From Streptomyces sp. NBC_01217 (lineage in GTDB: Bacteria; Actinomycetota; Actinomycetes; Streptomycetales; Streptomycetaceae), in assembly GCF_035994185.1 (NCBI RefSeq), contig NZ_CP108538.1, positions 2,604,001-2,668,000 on the forward strand: a stretch of 64,000 nucleotides of DNA, written 5' to 3'. Every line of letters starts with the position of its first letter. Position 1 is the stretch's first letter. The position numbers and the translations under genes are program-made. The notes under the pieces are model-generated. The model was given only the letters and a program-made list of their open reading frames with translations. It ran no database searches and was not told the DNA's origin. Of the stretch, positions 52,908-61,520 are shown in pieces.

Positions 52908-55337
52908 TCACGAAGAAGGTGAGGCGGGGAGCGACGCACGCTCCTCGGCTGTGAGAGCGGTGACCTCGCCGGCGATCGCCGCGGGAGGGGCAGCCGTGGG
53001 CACAGCGCGTTCGTGAAGCCATCGTGTCAGCCGCCCGATGGTCTTCTTCCTCAGCACGTCCTGGTTCCGCAACAGGTGTCGCAGGGCGGCACCGTCCGTC
53101 TTGCCGTGCACGGTGAGCGGCCAGTCGGGGACCGCGACGACCCTGTGCGGCAGCATGTATTCGGCGATCGCGGACGCCAGGTGTTCTCGGACGCCCTCCT
53201 CGTCAAGGGTGTCGCTTCGAAAGAAGACGGCGATCTCGTCCGTGCCATGGGAGGTGGTGAACGTTGTGGCGAAGCTGCTGATGACCTCGGGGTGGGCCCG
53301 AAGAGCGTCCTCCAGCTCCTTCAGGTCGATCCGGTAACCGTTGACCTTGACCTGGTTGTCCGACCGCCCCCGGAACAGCAGCTCGCCCTCCGGCGTCCAG
53401 GCCCCGTAGTCGCCGGTCCGGTAGAGCCGCGGACCGCCCGAGAAGGGATTCGGCACGAACTTTTCGCTCGTGAGACCCTCGTCGCCCACGTACCCGGCGG
53501 CGAGTCCCACGCCTGCGATGCAGATCTCCCCGACGACCCCCACGGGCTGCTGTCGCAGCCCGTTGTCCACCACGTAGATCTTCTTGTTGGCACTGGGTCC
53601 ACCGATTGGCACGGATGTCTCGCCCCGGTGCGGATCGATGCGGTGCAGGGTCGAGTTGATCGTCGCCTCGGTGGGGCCGTATCCGTTGTAGAGCGTCGTG
53701 TGCCGTGCGAGACGGGCGGCCAGCTCGGGGCTGATCGCCTCACCCGCGGAGACCAGAATGCGCAGACCGGCAAGCCGGGCGGGGTCGAGGAGCCTCAGAT
53801 AGGACGGGGTGATCGTGGAGACCGTGGCCTGGTGTTTGTCACTCCACGCCATGAGGGCGCCCGGATCACGGATCGTGTCCTCGTCGGCGATGACAAGTGC
53901 AGCGCCGGCGCACAGTGTTGAGAAGATGTCGAGCAGGAATCCGTCGAAGGAGGCTGCCATGAACTGTAGATAGCGGTCGGTGGGGACCATCGCGAAGCGC
54001 TCGATGTGATCGAGCACGGTGTTGCTCAAGCCCCGGTGCGCGACCGCCACACCTTTCGGCACACCCGTAGTTCCGGAAGTGAACACTATGTACGCGATGT
54101 CATCGGGTCCTGGGGCGTCGGGATCCCGCAGCCCCGGCATGCCGGTGTGTGCGTTTCCTGCCTTCTCGTGCGCGGCTTCCGCCTCCGGCGCCCCTGGGCC
54201 GGCATCCGGTGCGAGCACCAGCGACGGTAGCCCCAGGGCGGCTGTGGCGGGACCGGCAAGGCGCTCATGCACGAGGAGCGCCCGGGCGCCGACTTGCGCG
54301 AGGATGTGCCGCGTCTTGTCCTGTGGCCACTCCGGGTGGAGCGGAAGGTAGCGGGCCCCGGCTTCCATGATGCCGAGCACCGCCGTGACCGCGCAGTGGT
54401 CCCTGGCCGTCAGGACCGCGACGACGTCGCCCTCCGACACCCCAAGGCGCCTCCGCAGGTCCCGTGCGATGTCAAGGGAGTGACGACGGAGGTCGGCGAA
54501 GGACAGAATGCGTGACGCACTGATGACCGCCTCGGCCTCGGGGGCAAGGCGCACTCGTTCCCGGAACAGTTCCAGGACGGTGCGATCCGTTGAGAAGTCC
54601 TGCTCCGTGGCGTTGAAGCCGCGGACGGCCTCCTCCACGTGCTCGCGCACCACCTCCTCCACGGACGAGGCCGGTCGACCGCTGTCCTCGAACAGGCCGA
54701 TCAGGCTCATCAAGTGGGCGCCGATGCTGCTCCGGAACCACCCCGGAACCCGTCCACTGGGACTGCTGATCCGCAGTGTGTCCGTATCACGGCCGCCAAG
54801 GGTGATGGTCACGTCGTGGTCGACCGTCGTGGGCTCGGGGGAGCCGAGGCTCACGAGCACGTCGGCTCGCAGGGGCCGGTCCTTCAGGGTGGGCGGCCCG
54901 GGGAGGGATGAACCCTTGGCACCGTCGCGCAGGGCGGCCACGAGGTCCCGCACCTCCAGCAGTACGTCCCGGAGGGTGTTCCCGCGGGCGAACCGGACTA
55001 CCAGGGAGGCCGTGCCGGTGTGTCCGGGCATTCCTATGTCCGCAGCCGGCACGTCCAAGGCGACGGGACCGTCACCGTGGTAGCGACGCAGCAGGATGGC
55101 CACCACTGCGAGAAGGACATCGAGTGCTGTGTCGTCGTCACCGCGGGAGTACCGGGCGAGCACAGCGCCGGCCTCGGGGGACAGCGGAAGGTCGACACCG
55201 TCCTGGCCGGCGTGGCTGTCGTCCACCGCTCCTGAGAATACGCAGACGTCAAGAAGCCGAGGGACGTCTGATCCAGCGGGCTCGAATGTCTCCGCTGGGG
55301 TGCCGTATGGCGGTCGGTCTTCGGAGACCAGGGCCAT
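52908..55337 (-). CDS. NRPS protein: half condensation-like region plus adenylation domain, no carrier
   Basis: An 809-residue protein. Residues 50-225 resemble the C-terminal lobe of a condensation domain (LLAVVAILLRRYHGDG, TLRDVLLEVRDLV) but no HHxxxDG motif exists. Residues 240-760 are an adenylation domain: A3 YIVFTSGTTGVPKG (416-429), A5 NGYGPTEATI (551-560), A7 YRTGDYG, A8 NQVKVNGYRIDLKELE, A10 HGKTDGAAL with Lys746. My manual reading of the pocket residues is D-G-L-T-V-A-G-I-N-K; the T-V-A core resembles codes for Phe/Tyr/Trp. No carrier domain follows, so it must load a separate carrier, perhaps the one in the dioxygenase fusion. It probably needs the MbtH protein. Confidence 0.88.
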   Translation of the reverse strand: MALVSEDRPPYGTPAETFEPAGSDVPRLLDVCVFSGAVDDSHAGQDGVDLPLSPEAGAVLARYSRGDDDTALDVLLAVVAILLRRYHGDGPVALDVPAADIGMPGHTGTASLVVRFARGNTLRDVLLEVRDLVAALRDGAKGSSLPGPPTLKDRPLRADVLVSLGSPEPTTVDHDVTITLGGRDTDTLRISSPSGRVPGWFRSSIGAHLMSLIGLFEDSGRPASSVEEVVREHVEEAVRGFNATEQDFSTDRTVLELFRERVRLAPEAEAVISASRILSFADLRRHSLDIARDLRRRLGVSEGDVVAVLTARDHCAVTAVLGIMEAGARYLPLHPEWPQDKTRHILAQVGARALLVHERLAGPATAALGLPSLVLAPDAGPGAPEAEAAHEKAGNAHTGMPGLRDPDAPGPDDIAYIVFTSGTTGVPKGVAVAHRGLSNTVLDHIERFAMVPTDRYLQFMAASFDGFLLDIFSTLCAGAALVIADEDTIRDPGALMAWSDKHQATVSTITPSYLRLLDPARLAGLRILVSAGEAISPELAARLARHTTLYNGYGPTEATINSTLHRIDPHRGETSVPIGGPSANKKIYVVDNGLRQQPVGVVGEICIAGVGLAAGYVGDEGLTSEKFVPNPFSGGPRLYRTGDYGAWTPEGELLFRGRSDNQVKVNGYRIDLKELEDALRAHPEVISSFATTFTTSHGTDEIAVFFRSDTLDEEGVREHLASAIAEYMLPHRVVAVPDWPLTVHGKTDGAALRHLLRNQDVLRKKTIGRLTRWLHERAVPTAAPPAAIAGEVTALTAEERASLPASPSS

Positions 55338-55513
55338 GACAGTGGCTCCCTTTCAGGCTATGTGGATGGCGAGGGTGCGGGCGAGGCCTTCGGCCACTCG
55401 CGAGAACGCTTCTGGGCGGCGGTGATCACGTACCGGGAGACCGAGGGTCCGAGACGTCCAGGGAGCACCGGATGAGATGGCACAGTGTTCACGGCTGTTC
55501 ACGACAGGGGGCG

Positions 55514-56650
55514 TCATCGCAGTACCTGCATGGCCGCGGCGACGCCGCTGCCGGGCGCGACCGTGTGACCGAGCTCGGCCAGCCCCAGTTCGATCGCCGC
55601 TAGCGCGGTGAGGACGTCGAAGGCGTCGACGAACCCGCAGTGCCCCAATCGCAGCACCGTCCCCTGCAACGGGCCCTGCGATCCGGTGAGCTGGATGCCG
55701 TACCGCTCCAGCAGCAGGTTCACGAATGCGTCGCCATCGATGTCGGCGGGTAGTTTCACGGCGGTCACCGCCGCGTGCCGGTCCTCATCCGGGGAGAACA
55801 GCCGCAGCCCGAGGCCATGGACTCCGGCCCGGGCCAGACGGCCGAGCCGGACATGGCGGTCGAGCACGTTGTCCATGCCTTCCTCGTGGATCTGCCGCAG
55901 TGCCACGTCCAGCTGGTTGATCAGTGAGATGGCAGGCGTCCACGGGGTGCGCGGCACCTCGGCCTGCAAGGCCTCGCGGGCTTCGGTCCAGTCGAAATAG
56001 AAGCGGGGCAGCCGGGCCTGCCGGTGGAGTGCCCAGGCCCGCTCGCTGATGCTGGTGAAGGCCAGTCCCGGCGGTGTCATCAGGGCCTTCTGGCATCCTC
56101 CGACGACAACGTCGATTCCCCACTGGTCGGTACGCAGCTCGCAGGCACCAGCCCCGGAGGCGGAGTCGACCACGGTCACCAGCGGCGCGGTCGCGGCGGC
56201 GAAGCCGCGGATGTCGTTGACCATGCCGGTGGACGTCTCGCAGTGGACGCCGACGGCCACGCGCAGGCCAGGTGTGTCGGAGGCGGCCGCGGCGATGCGC
56301 TCCAGATCCCAGGGGTGGCCCCATTCATGCCGGACTGCGGTGACTTTGAGCCCGTAGGCCTCGGCCATGGCTGCCCAGCGTTCCCCGAACGCACCGTTGC
56401 TGACGACCAGCACACCGTCGCCAGAGGAGAGGAGGTTTTGCAGCGCGCCCTCGAAGGCTCCGGTCATGCTTGAGGTGAAGAGGAGCACGTCGTTGTCGGT
56501 GGCCAGGAGCCGCCGCAGATTCTCCAGCACCCGAGTGAACACCTCGGCGTACGCCTGGGTGCGTTCGTCCTCAAGGGGCAGCATCGCAGCCGCCGCAACG
56601 GGCGGGGGCAGAGGGGTTGGTCCCGGTACCATCAGCCGGTACTTCTTCAT
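55514..56650 (-). CDS. Class V aminotransferase (alanine/serine-glyoxylate type)
   Basis: A 378-residue PLP enzyme. VPGPTPLPPPVAAAAM is the family opening, DSASGAGACELRTDQWGIDVVVGGCQKALMTPPG contains the PLP lysine Lys188, and RLGHCGFV is near the end. Family members transaminate serine, alanine or glyoxylate; some cluster-encoded relatives make unusual amino acids. Serine would give hydroxypyruvate, a possible substrate of the 2-hydroxyacid dehydrogenase at 58967. It lies between the NRPS genes, 84 bases downstream of the dioxygenase fusion. Confidence 0.88.
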   Translation of the reverse strand: MKKYRLMVPGPTPLPPPVAAAAMLPLEDERTQAYAEVFTRVLENLRRLLATDNDVLLFTSSMTGAFEGALQNLLSSGDGVLVVSNGAFGERWAAMAEAYGLKVTAVRHEWGHPWDLERIAAAASDTPGLRVAVGVHCETSTGMVNDIRGFAAATAPLVTVVDSASGAGACELRTDQWGIDVVVGGCQKALMTPPGLAFTSISERAWALHRQARLPRFYFDWTEAREALQAEVPRTPWTPAISLINQLDVALRQIHEEGMDNVLDRHVRLGRLARAGVHGLGLRLFSPDEDRHAAVTAVKLPADIDGDAFVNLLLERYGIQLTGSQGPLQGTVLRLGHCGFVDAFDVLTALAAIELGLAELGHTVAPGSGVAAAMQVLR

Positions 56651-56734
56651 ATCCGGTCGTGTGCCTTTCCGTTGGTGGACGCCTTCTCGCAGCGCGCGGT
56701 GACAGGCGAAAGAGGAGACGGGGCCGTGTGGGCT

Positions 56735-58546
56735 TCAGAAGATGACGCGGGAGCCCGAGGCGGTCCGGGCGCCGCGGGACTTACGCAAGTCGCGGCTGAC
56801 GTTCGTCCTGCGCAGCCACCGGTCGCGGCCGTCGAAGCGCGCTGTGAATGGCTTCCTGCCATGCACAGCCTTGTAGTTGTCGATGAAGAGCACGTCACCG
56901 GGGCTGAGTACGATTTCGCTCAGCTTGTCGTCGATCTCCGCTGTCAGGGCGTCGAAGGCTGCCACTGCTGCGGGATCCCCGTCGACGCGGTCCATGAAGT
57001 ACGGGTCGAGCCGTCCGTACGGCTGGTTCGGGTCGCCGAAGAGCACAGGAACCTTCTCCGGCGCCGTGGCCATCCGCTCGACCCAGGCGAAGCTGCGCTG
57101 CAGCAGTTCCGCGGGGGCGTCCAGCCGGCTGTTGGTGTCCCGGTTCTTGGGCAGGTGTGACTCGTCCGGCCGGATGACATACCTCGGCTCGAAGAGGGTC
57201 GCGCGGATCTCCGAGGGGAGGTTCAGGTCGTCGAAGACCGCGTACGTTGTCTCCACCGCGTCCGGGTTCCGCAGGCACATGAGTCCCACGTACTCCGCGC
57301 GGAACGGGTGGAAGGCGTCCTCCGTGTGCCACCACAGGGGTGCCGAGGTCGAGGAGTTGATCTGCTCAAGCTCGTGCCCAGCGATGGGGATCACGTCGTG
57401 GATGAGCCGGCCGTGCTGTTGGGTCGCCCAACTGATGGGATCGCCCAGCAAGGAAGCGCACATCAGCAGGAATGCGTCCTCGCGGCGCGTGGCCCCTTGG
57501 CCCTCCGCCTGTCCTCCCCACTGCGCGGGAGTGTCCCCGATCTGCTGATCGTTCACCGGTAGGCCGGTGAACAGGCAGCCTCCGGCCGGCTCGTGGAGCC
57601 GGAATTCATTGGCTTGGCGACGTATGGTCCGCGGCATCTCCTGCGCACAGAGCACGACGTCCTCAAGGAAACCGTCGCTCTTGATCGTCGGATGGGCCGT
57701 CAGGAGCTGTCGAATCAGGGTTTCGACCTGCCCGATTTCATCGCCCGTCAGCTCAATGGTCCAGATACCGCCTCTGGTCCGTGTCTCGGCTGTTGCACGG
57801 TCCGGCCCGCTCTCACGGTGGACGGAAGCGTGGTGCACGACAGTCGCCGAGGACGGGTGGGACGGTCCGGTTGCCGGGTCCGCTGCTTCCATGCCGGAGT
57901 CCGGCCCCAGCAGGGCGAGGACGTCCTCCTCGGAGAGCTGGCCGATCTCGTCGAGAAGTTCGTCCATGCTCGGCGGCGCCGCATCCAGGGGTGGGGACGC
58001 CGCGGCAGACGCGCCTCGGGCGACAAGGTGTTCAGCCACATCCAGCACGGTGGGCAGATCGAAGAAGTCCGCGAGCGGCAGGTCGATGCCGTACCTCTCC
58101 CGTATCAGGACGGTGAGCCGAACGGCGAGGAGCGAGTATCCGCCGAGCTCGAAGAACTCGTCGTGCAGAGTGACATGGGCATCGGTGAATTCCCGCCCCC
58201 AGAGGGCGAGCAGGTCCGTGGCAACGACGTACGCCGGCAGTGCCGCCGAGTCCACTCCACCGTGTTCGTCCTGCGGGAGCTCGGCCAACTCGACGAAGGC
58301 GTCCGGGCTGTGCGGTGTGCCGGCGAGGTGTTTCCCGAGCTCCGCCTCATCGATCGACTGGCCCGGCCCAGCCGGAACCACATAGGCCACCAGACGTCGG
58401 TCCAGGGGCTCCTCCTCCCAGACCGCAAGGGCCCGAGCTATGTCCGGGTGCATCTGGAGGAGACTTTCGACGGCGCAGGTGGAACCATCCGTACGGTAAT
58501 TCATCCGACCCAACCATCCGTAGAGAGATTCATGACGCAATGCCAT
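56735..58546 (-). CDS. Fusion: adenylation C-subdomain remnant, peptidyl carrier domain, clavaminate-synthase-like dioxygenase
   Basis: A 603-residue protein. Residues 20-105 match the end of an adenylation domain, but the A10 lysine site reads HGGVDSAAL, so it cannot catalyse adenylation. Residues 110-178 are a carrier domain with the phosphopantetheine serine Ser138 in FFELGGYSLL. After an acidic linker, residues 265-600 are a TauD/clavaminate synthase-like Fe(II)/2-oxoglutarate oxygenase with ligands His407 and Glu409 (WWHTEDAFHP) and His562 (VHGRKPF), and arginines at 570-580 for 2-oxoglutarate. The enzyme resembles the VioC/AsnO group of amino acid beta-hydroxylases. The fusion suggests hydroxylation of an amino acid while tethered to the attached carrier. 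ATG at 58504 is an alternative start. Confidence 0.88.
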   Translation of the reverse strand: MALRHESLYGWLGRMNYRTDGSTCAVESLLQMHPDIARALAVWEEEPLDRRLVAYVVPAGPGQSIDEAELGKHLAGTPHSPDAFVELAELPQDEHGGVDSAALPAYVVATDLLALWGREFTDAHVTLHDEFFELGGYSLLAVRLTVLIRERYGIDLPLADFFDLPTVLDVAEHLVARGASAAASPPLDAAPPSMDELLDEIGQLSEEDVLALLGPDSGMEAADPATGPSHPSSATVVHHASVHRESGPDRATAETRTRGGIWTIELTGDEIGQVETLIRQLLTAHPTIKSDGFLEDVVLCAQEMPRTIRRQANEFRLHEPAGGCLFTGLPVNDQQIGDTPAQWGGQAEGQGATRREDAFLLMCASLLGDPISWATQQHGRLIHDVIPIAGHELEQINSSTSAPLWWHTEDAFHPFRAEYVGLMCLRNPDAVETTYAVFDDLNLPSEIRATLFEPRYVIRPDESHLPKNRDTNSRLDAPAELLQRSFAWVERMATAPEKVPVLFGDPNQPYGRLDPYFMDRVDGDPAAVAAFDALTAEIDDKLSEIVLSPGDVLFIDNYKAVHGRKPFTARFDGRDRWLRRTNVSRDLRKSRGARTASGSRVIF

Positions 58547-58747
58547 CGTAGGAATCTGCCGGAGAAGGCGTCAATCAGCCTTTCCGGGAATTACCTATCA
58601 GCGTTACGTGGAGGGTCTTAAACGTTTCTCTGAGACAGTCGTGCGCACTACGCCGTCGACAATCGGAATGCTGTCCGTAGTCTGGTGAACGGTGTCTGGA
58701 GTTGGCCGGCGCCATGTGCGAAGAAGAACTGAAGGAGAGGAATTCCC
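58547..58747. promoter_or_regulatory. Divergent promoter region in the peptide cluster
   Basis: A 201-base space between the minus-strand dioxygenase fusion and the plus-strand mbtH-like gene. It is notably richer in A and T than the surroundings (for example 58560-58680), which suits promoters for both arms. No operator recognised. Confidence 0.5.
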
Positions 58748-58966
58748 ATGGATCGTTCCACTGCACCTGCGGATTCAGAACGCTTCCTCGTGGTGCTCAA
58801 CAGCGAGGAGCAGTACTCGATCTGGCCCGCCCTGCGGCAGCCGCCGGCGGGCTGGCGGCCGGAGGGAAAGGAGGGCAGCCGTGAGGAGTGTCTGGAGCAC
58901 ATCGGCACGGTGTGGACCGATATGCGTCCCCGAAGTGTCCGACTGCACGACGAAGCAAGCCGCTAG
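58748..58966 (+). CDS. MbtH-like protein
   Basis: A 72-residue NRPS accessory protein. The family signature is complete: NSEEQYSIWPALRQPPAGW, then CLEHIGTVWTDMRPRSVRLH. MbtH proteins bind adenylation domains and are needed for their folding or activity. ATG at 58748 behind GAAGGAGAGG. Its TAG stop is followed without gap by the GTG start of the dehydrogenase gene, so the two are coupled. It should serve one or both adenylation proteins here. Confidence 0.96.
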   Translation: MDRSTAPADSERFLVVLNSEEQYSIWPALRQPPAGWRPEGKEGSREECLEHIGTVWTDMRPRSVRLHDEASR

Positions 58967-59908
58967 GTGGCTGGCGAGCACGTAGGGGTGCGCCTGTTCG
59001 GAGCGCCGCAGGCCATCGCGGACAGCATCGCCGCCTCCTGGCCGGAGGCCGTACTCCACGGGGAGGACACTGCGGCCGATTGTCGAGCTGCGATCGCGTG
59101 GCAGGCGGCTGAAGACGCACTGGTCGCGTTCCTGTCGGCGCACCCGGAGTGCCGCTGGTTGCACAGCACCGCGGCAGGCGTGCCCCCACGCGTGCTGCGG
59201 TGGGCGGAAGGGCGGTCCGTGGTGCTGACCAACGGGAGCGGTGCGCATGGTCGTGCGGTCGCTGAGCATGTACTGGCACTGCTGCTCGCCCACTACAAGC
59301 GGCTCCCCGCGCTGCTGAGCGATCAGCGGTCCCGGCGCTGGCAGCCCGCTGCGGCCGGGGAACTGTACGGCCGTCGGGCGGGCGTGGTCGGCCTGGGCGA
59401 CTTGGGCCGTACCACCGCGGCGTTGCTGTCGGCCTTCGGTGTCCGTGTCACGGGATACCGGCGCTCCGGCGCGGCGGTGCCCGAGGTCGACGCGGTCTTC
59501 GGCCCGGGCCGTCTGGCGGAGTTCCTCAGTGGCCTCGACATCCTGGTCCTGGCGGCACCGCTGACCCCGTCGACCAAGGGCCTCATCGGGGCTCAGCAGA
59601 TGGCGCTGCTCAGCCCCGGCGCAGTGCTGGTCAACGTTGGCCGGGGGCCGGTGGTGGACGAGGCCGCGCTGCTGGCGGCCCTGCGCTCGGGGCAGTTGTC
59701 AGGTGCCGCACTTGATGTGTTCGACACGGAGCCACCTCCTCCGCTCTCGGAGCTCTGGTCGGAGCCCGGTGTCATAATCAGCCCACACAGCGCAGACGCC
59801 ACTGCGGGGACGGACACCCGGTCGCTTGAACTGATCATCGACAACGTCGGTCGGTTCCGATCCGATGCCGACCTGCATAACGTCGTAGATGCGGCGCGTG
59901 GTTACTGA
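58967..59908 (+). CDS. D-isomer-specific 2-hydroxyacid dehydrogenase
   Basis: A 313-residue NAD-dependent dehydrogenase. GVVGLGDLGRTTAAL (around 139-153) binds NAD. The catalytic Arg is in NVGRGPVVDE, the Glu in DVFDTEPPPP and the His in ISPHSA. Members reduce 2-oxoacids to D-2-hydroxyacids or act on phosphoglycerate. The GTG start at 58967 directly follows the mbtH stop. In a peptide cluster it may supply a D-hydroxy acid unit, or reduce hydroxypyruvate made by the class V aminotransferase. The substrate is inferred only. Confidence 0.9.
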   Translation: MAGEHVGVRLFGAPQAIADSIAASWPEAVLHGEDTAADCRAAIAWQAAEDALVAFLSAHPECRWLHSTAAGVPPRVLRWAEGRSVVLTNGSGAHGRAVAEHVLALLLAHYKRLPALLSDQRSRRWQPAAAGELYGRRAGVVGLGDLGRTTAALLSAFGVRVTGYRRSGAAVPEVDAVFGPGRLAEFLSGLDILVLAAPLTPSTKGLIGAQQMALLSPGAVLVNVGRGPVVDEAALLAALRSGQLSGAALDVFDTEPPPPLSELWSEPGVIISPHSADATAGTDTRSLELIIDNVGRFRSDADLHNVVDAARGY

Positions 59909-60009
59909 CGGACCCATGGCAGCAGGGTCATCGGCCGAGCGGTGGCCGTCCGGTGTCGGACGGCCACCGCTGCCGGCCTCGGTGCCGGGAGTTGAGCAGT
60001 CAAGTCATC

Positions 60010-60350
60010 TCATTTGGCGAGTCGGCGGTAGCGGACGAGGGCGCACGCGACGCTGGTGAAGGCCGGGAAGTGGTCGGCCGTACCTCGTAGCCGCGGTGGA
60101 GCCGGCGGCATCCGGCGAGCTGGGCGGTGATCCGTTCGATCTTCCAGCGCTGCCGGCCAGCCGGGCGGAGGACTCGACGCCCTTGGGGGCGATGCCACGC
60201 TGCCGCCGACATCGCCGCATGTGAGCGTAGTCGTAGGTCCTGTCCGCGTAGAGTTTCGCGGACTTGCGTCGGCGCGGTCCGTGACGTGAGCGGGTCCGCG
60301 GCATGCCGCGGACCTTGGGTATCAGGATCTGACTGTCGTGGACTCGGAGT
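60010..60350 (-). pseudogene. IS5-family transposase remnant, frameshifted
   Basis: Three minus-strand frames carry successive pieces of one IS5-like C-terminal domain: KSAKLYADRTYDYAHMRR with RQRGIAPKGVESSARL (60170-60350), RQRWKIERITAQLAGCRRLHRGYE (60085-60165), then HFPAFTSVACALVRYRRLAK up to the stop at 60010. At least two frameshifts and loss of the N-terminal half make it inactive. It sits between two parts of the peptide cluster, and upstream to 60527 nothing else is recognisable. Confidence 0.75.
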
Positions 60351-60527
60351 TCCCGGCCACGAACTCTTACGCCGCCGGCCCTCCCCGATCCCTGTGCCGC
60401 CGTCGGCCACCGCCCTGCGGCTTCATCGGCGCAGGCGACACCACCCCGCTGGAACAGCTCCCCCGACTCGTCCTGCACCAGCCGCTCAACGCTCCCCACT
60501 GCCGATCCGGCCGAATGAGATGTTCTC

Positions 60528-61520
60528 TCAGGCCCCTCTGCGGGTCGGTGCCCGGTACGGGTCGACCTGGACCTGGTCGTAGCCGTGCTCGTTCTGCTCG
60601 CTCGCCGGCCGTCGCCGACCGGAGCGCACGAGTATCCGCTTGAGCCAGCGGTCGGTGCCGTCGTAGCGCGGCCGGAAGGCCACGCGGCCGTGTACAGAGG
60701 TGTCGTTGTCGATGATCAGCAGATCCCCGGGATCCAGCGGAACGACGAAGCCGGCGTCTTCAAAACGCTGGCCGAGCCGACCGTAGGCCTGATGGAAACG
60801 CCCGTCGTCGGTGAGCCAGCGGGAGTACGAGGGGTCGTACCGCACACGGAGTCCCTTGTCGTCTCCCCGCCACACCGTCGGCGCCCCCACAAGCCCGGGC
60901 CGGTCCCCCGCCGCCTCCCCGTAACTGGCGTCCGGCATCACCGCAGCCAGCGGCCGCGCCAGTTGATCGACGTCTTCCTCGGAGGGTGCGGCGCCGGAGA
61001 TCGTGGACAGTCGGCTGCCGATTCCGTCCGGGTTGCGCACACAGGCCAGCAGCAGAAAGTCGGCGCGCTGCGGGTGGAAGGCATCCTCACTGTGCCAGGC
61101 CAGAGGGACCACGCTGCTGGCGCCGACTTGGAGGTGCTCCTGCCCAGGGCTGGGCAGGATGTTGTGCACGATGCGGCCGTCTTGCTGGCCGGTCCAGCCG
61201 AAGACCCGGCCGAGCCGCGACGCAGTGAGCGCCAGGCCGATATCGAAAGCGGCGTTGATCCCGGGATCCGCCAGCGACCAGCGCAGCGGGGTCGGCCCTG
61301 GCTCGTCGTATTCCGCCAGCAAGCCCTTGACCACCCGGTACCCGACCGCGGGACTGGGAGGCCGGACCATCTCGTCCAGGGCAGCTCCCAGTTCGGCGGG
61401 AACCGCACCCATGGACAGGACGGTGTTCCCGGTTGCGCCTTCGGCGGCCAGAGCCCGCGAGACCCGCGCCAGCTCCACCTGAAGGACCCTTGACGTACGA
61501 CTTATCTCTGACACCGGCAT
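60528..61520 (-). CDS. Stand-alone clavaminate-synthase-like Fe(II)/2-oxoglutarate dioxygenase
   Basis: A 330-residue oxygenase of the TauD/clavaminate synthase group. The iron ligands are His143 and Glu145 in AWHSEDAFHP and His277 in NDTSVHGRVAF; RPRYDGTDRWLKR provides the 2-oxoglutarate arginine. The sequence VRNPDG after the first ligands is shared with the fused oxygenase, and both resemble VioC/AsnO-type amino acid hydroxylases. ATG at 61520 with AAAGG upstream; 61553 is an alternative. Divergent from the A-T didomain gene. It probably hydroxylates a second free or carrier-bound amino acid. Confidence 0.9.
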   Translation of the reverse strand: MPVSEISRTSRVLQVELARVSRALAAEGATGNTVLSMGAVPAELGAALDEMVRPPSPAVGYRVVKGLLAEYDEPGPTPLRWSLADPGINAAFDIGLALTASRLGRVFGWTGQQDGRIVHNILPSPGQEHLQVGASSVVPLAWHSEDAFHPQRADFLLLACVRNPDGIGSRLSTISGAAPSEEDVDQLARPLAAVMPDASYGEAAGDRPGLVGAPTVWRGDDKGLRVRYDPSYSRWLTDDGRFHQAYGRLGQRFEDAGFVVPLDPGDLLIIDNDTSVHGRVAFRPRYDGTDRWLKRILVRSGRRRPASEQNEHGYDQVQVDPYRAPTRRGA

